Below are positions 62,111 through 64,000 of a DNA stretch of 64,000 nt, piece after piece (position 1 is the first letter of the stretch; each line of letters begins with the position of its first letter). The notes under the pieces are model-generated. The model did no database searches. It worked only from the letters and a program-made list of their open reading frames with translations, and was not told where the DNA came from. The translations under genes were made by a program, and so were the position numbers. This stretch comes from Ariolimax columbianus (lineage: Eukaryota > Mollusca > Gastropoda > Stylommatophora > Arionidae), in the NCBI GenBank assembly GCA_036924085.1, contig JAVGWX010000005.1, positions 42,415,664 to 42,479,663 of the forward strand, written 5' to 3'.

Positions 62111-63250
62111 CGAGAGTGTACACATGATGTGCCATTGTGTGCTGGCTCAGGCTCATTTCAGTATGATCATACTCATGGTATGATGTATTCTACCATGCTG
62201 TGGAATGGCTACAGCGATTGTGACGTTGGGGTTGGGCTTCACTACCTCATTGTCAGTGAGCTATTCAGTACGAGAAGGTTCAAGGCCAAAACCAAAATCA
62301 AGAGGGTGGCTGTGACATGATTTACTTTATGTGGTTGGCTGTGACTTAAATACAAAGGTTGACTTGCAAGAATGCATGGATCATTTTTGCGACAATTTTG
62401 CCCTCACCATCTCTATCGCAAAGACAGGTTCTACATCAACCGGCTCCAGATATGACCTATTCAGAGCCTTCAATCACAGTATATGGCCACTATCTAAAAA
62501 ATGTTAACAGATTTACTTACCTTGACAGTACTTCATCTCAGGTTATTCACATATATGATTAGGGGAATACAAGAACAGCTAGAGCAAGTGTGGCATTTGA
62601 CAGTCTTCATAGTAGGGTGTGGGATAGGTGAGGGATCAAGATAAACAAAAATGAAGGTCTACCCTGGAGTTGTTCTACCAACCTGGACCATCTATAGTCG
62701 TCATGCGGGAAATTAAACCAATTTAAATTCCTGCGGAAACTACTGAGGATTAGATGGCAGAACATCGCGCCAAATACAGATGTGTTAGCATGATCGGGCA
62801 TGTCCAGTATACACACCATGATATGTGAAACACAGCTGAACTGGGATGGCCATGAGGTACACATGTTGGATCAATTATCTACAAAAAGTGCTGCTCTACG
62901 GTGAGTTGCAAAATGACAAGCAGTGGTCAGTGGAAATGGTACAAGAACACAAGCTTAAGAGATCACTGATCCAGTGCTGTATTAACCATGATGATTGAGA
63001 AAATCTTCACCAAGCCACCAATCATGCAGACTGGTCCAGCATTATTGATGAGACTGTTAAGAGACATGACGTGTCAAGAATAAATGAGGGTATTCAGAAA
63101 CGATTGCTCCGTATATCTGCTAACATCAACCTTACTTCAACCCTGCTGATAGGAGGTGCCGTATTTCCTTGTACTAAGTACGACAGACAATTCAGGGCTC
63201 TGATTGGCTTATTTAGCCATCTTCAAACTCATGCGCACAGTAAATGTTGA
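62110..63250 (+). mobile_element. RTE-like LINE: RT end to C-terminal finger
   Basis: The + strand reads MMYSTMLWNGYSDCDVGVGL, FSTRRFKAKTKIKRVAVT, then HQPAPDMTYSEPSITVYGHY, LKNVNRFTYLDSTSSQVIHI, RASVAFDSLHSRVWDR.GIKI, FLRKLLRIRWQNIAPNTDVL, HTMICETQLNWDGHEVHML, RLLRISANINLTSTLLIGGA and VFPCTKYDRQFRALIGLFSH. The last part is the family's C2H2-like end with the second Cys changed to Tyr, followed by LQTHAHS. Motif C is missing. Stops and shifts are frequent. Confidence 0.75.
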
Positions 63251-63254
63251 CAAA

Positions 63255-64000
63255 GTGGTTCTCGTCGATTTACAATGGACGAACGAACAACAGCGAGAGC
63301 GTACAGCTCAATCTGAGTGTGACAAACTCTACGACATGTAGGGCACACATGAACAGCGTTAGTAATTGGACCACCTTGCATTCTCTCCTTTTGTGCATCT
63401 CATTGTTGCTGCGTCGCAGTAATGGTTCTCTGCTAAGCAATGCAATCACCATGTGTGATAACAGTGCGCCAGGCTGAGCGGTTTTGAACAAGCAGCTCCA
63501 AGGCAGCGACATCAATGGAGAAACTATTCAAAACAACTTTCAGAGTGTCTTTGTATAATTTCTTTTGTCTCCTCTGTGAGCATACAATAGTTGCAACAGG
63601 CGCTCATCTGATTGGTGAACAACATGCCCAGTACATCCGATCTGGGTTCTCTGCAGCAGCGTTTGAATGCAGAGTCTCAACATGCTGAAGACCACAGAGT
63701 TGGATACTATCCTGCCAAATGATCCTGAGCGAACTGGGGAGACAGTTTACATGGAAATGATTACATTTCCTGACATACCTGCTATAGACTGACCTTGTTT
63801 TGCATTCGTGCAGAAGAGTGGATAGCACAACAGCACGATGCACATTGATATTGGCGGCGGCACTGATTCCTTGCCGGTTCCAGATGTTTGCTCATAGTCT
63901 TTTGGGGAACAAAAGCAGTAATCGCATTAGGAAATCCTGTTGTGGACCTCAGAATTAATATTCGCTTCTCTGGTGAGGGTACTACCAAGGTAAGTACAGA
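63255..64000 (-). mobile_element. RTE-like LINE 3' part (continues past window)
   Basis: In reverse from the right edge: PSPEKRILILRSTTGFPNAI (shifted frame), then MHRAVVLSTLLHECKTRSVY, SRYVRKCNHFHVNCLPSSLR, IIWQDSIQLCGLQHVETLHS and a decayed C-terminus. The sequence is closely related to the element at 5200-5970 on the same strand (for example TGAGGGTACTACCAAGGTA at 5894 and 63972). Confidence 0.72.

Noticed and set aside
1..64000. CRISPR arrays, LTR retrotransposons and integrated viral genes
   Set aside because: No regularly spaced repeats, no paired LTRs and no gag, protease, integrase or capsid motifs were seen. All RT sequences read as non-LTR type.

Overview
This window is repeat-dominated nuclear DNA from an invertebrate animal. 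A lophotrochozoan such as a mollusc seems likely, but that is inferred only from the mix of non-LTR retrotransposons, tRNA-derived SINEs and intron-containing genes. There are no operons, no ribosome-binding sites and no bacterial gene layout. Most of the 64 kb consists of non-LTR retrotransposons (LINEs) of several families, on both strands, at every stage of decay and often nested in one another.

Two host genes can be recognised. The last two coding exons of a metal-dependent amidohydrolase/deacetylase-like gene lie at 4423-4620 and 4847-5094 (+). Three exons of a TTC36-like tetratricopeptide gene lie at 50254-50054, 49713-49612 and 48843-48677 (-). Both genes lack their 5' exons in the readable sequence.

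The main mobile family is an I-superfamily-like LINE with one ORF (endonuclease, reverse transcriptase, RNase H and a C-terminal Cys/His motif). It has very short UTRs, a (GAA)n tail and 11-13 bp target-site duplications. The copy at 10387-14407 (-) has an uninterrupted 1302-codon ORF and perfect 12-bp duplications. A second nearly full-length but broken copy is at 42551-46540 (+), and partial copies are at 1-2378, 3381-3973, 26049-26435, 40498-41460 with 46630-47617, and 51580-52192. Other families present are an RTE-like LINE with a C-terminal zinc-finger-like end and a (TTA)n-type tail, an L2/CR1-like LINE with a (TTAAG)n tail, two further RNase H-bearing LINEs, and several unassigned RT fragments. 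Two tRNA-derived SINE families and a mariner-derived inverted-repeat element are also present.

Layout: 1-4000, I-like copies; 4.4-5.1 kb, amidohydrolase exons; 5.1-7.5 kb, RTE-like remnant; 9.25-15.2 kb, an RTE-like LINE split by a SINE and by the intact I-like LINE; 15.2-34 kb, LINE debris, including one element with a 5' inversion (19.8-22.2 kb) and one carrying the 5' leader of the I-like family (30.65-33.12 kb); 34.4-38.9 kb, an RNase H LINE split by an L2/CR1-like element; 39.1-48 kb, a four-layer nest; 48.7-50.3 kb, TTC36-like exons; 50.5-53.1 kb, mariner-derived repeats, AT microsatellites and LINE pieces; 54.2-64 kb, more LINE debris.

The most unusual part is the nest at 39.1-48 kb. 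An L2/CR1-like LINE is interrupted in ORF1 by a 5'-truncated I-like LINE (11-bp duplication). That copy is in turn split by a block that starts with a strange fusion of 18S and 28S rRNA-like sequence, contains a nearly full-length I-like LINE, ends in its own (GAA)n run, and is flanked by a 56-bp direct duplication. This looks like a retroposed rRNA chimera or an rRNA-LINE chimera. A second unusual point is that a tRNA-derived SINE (9653-9911, 23557-23760) shares a block with the 5' leader and start-codon region of the I-like LINE, which suggests exchange of modules between the SINE and the LINE.
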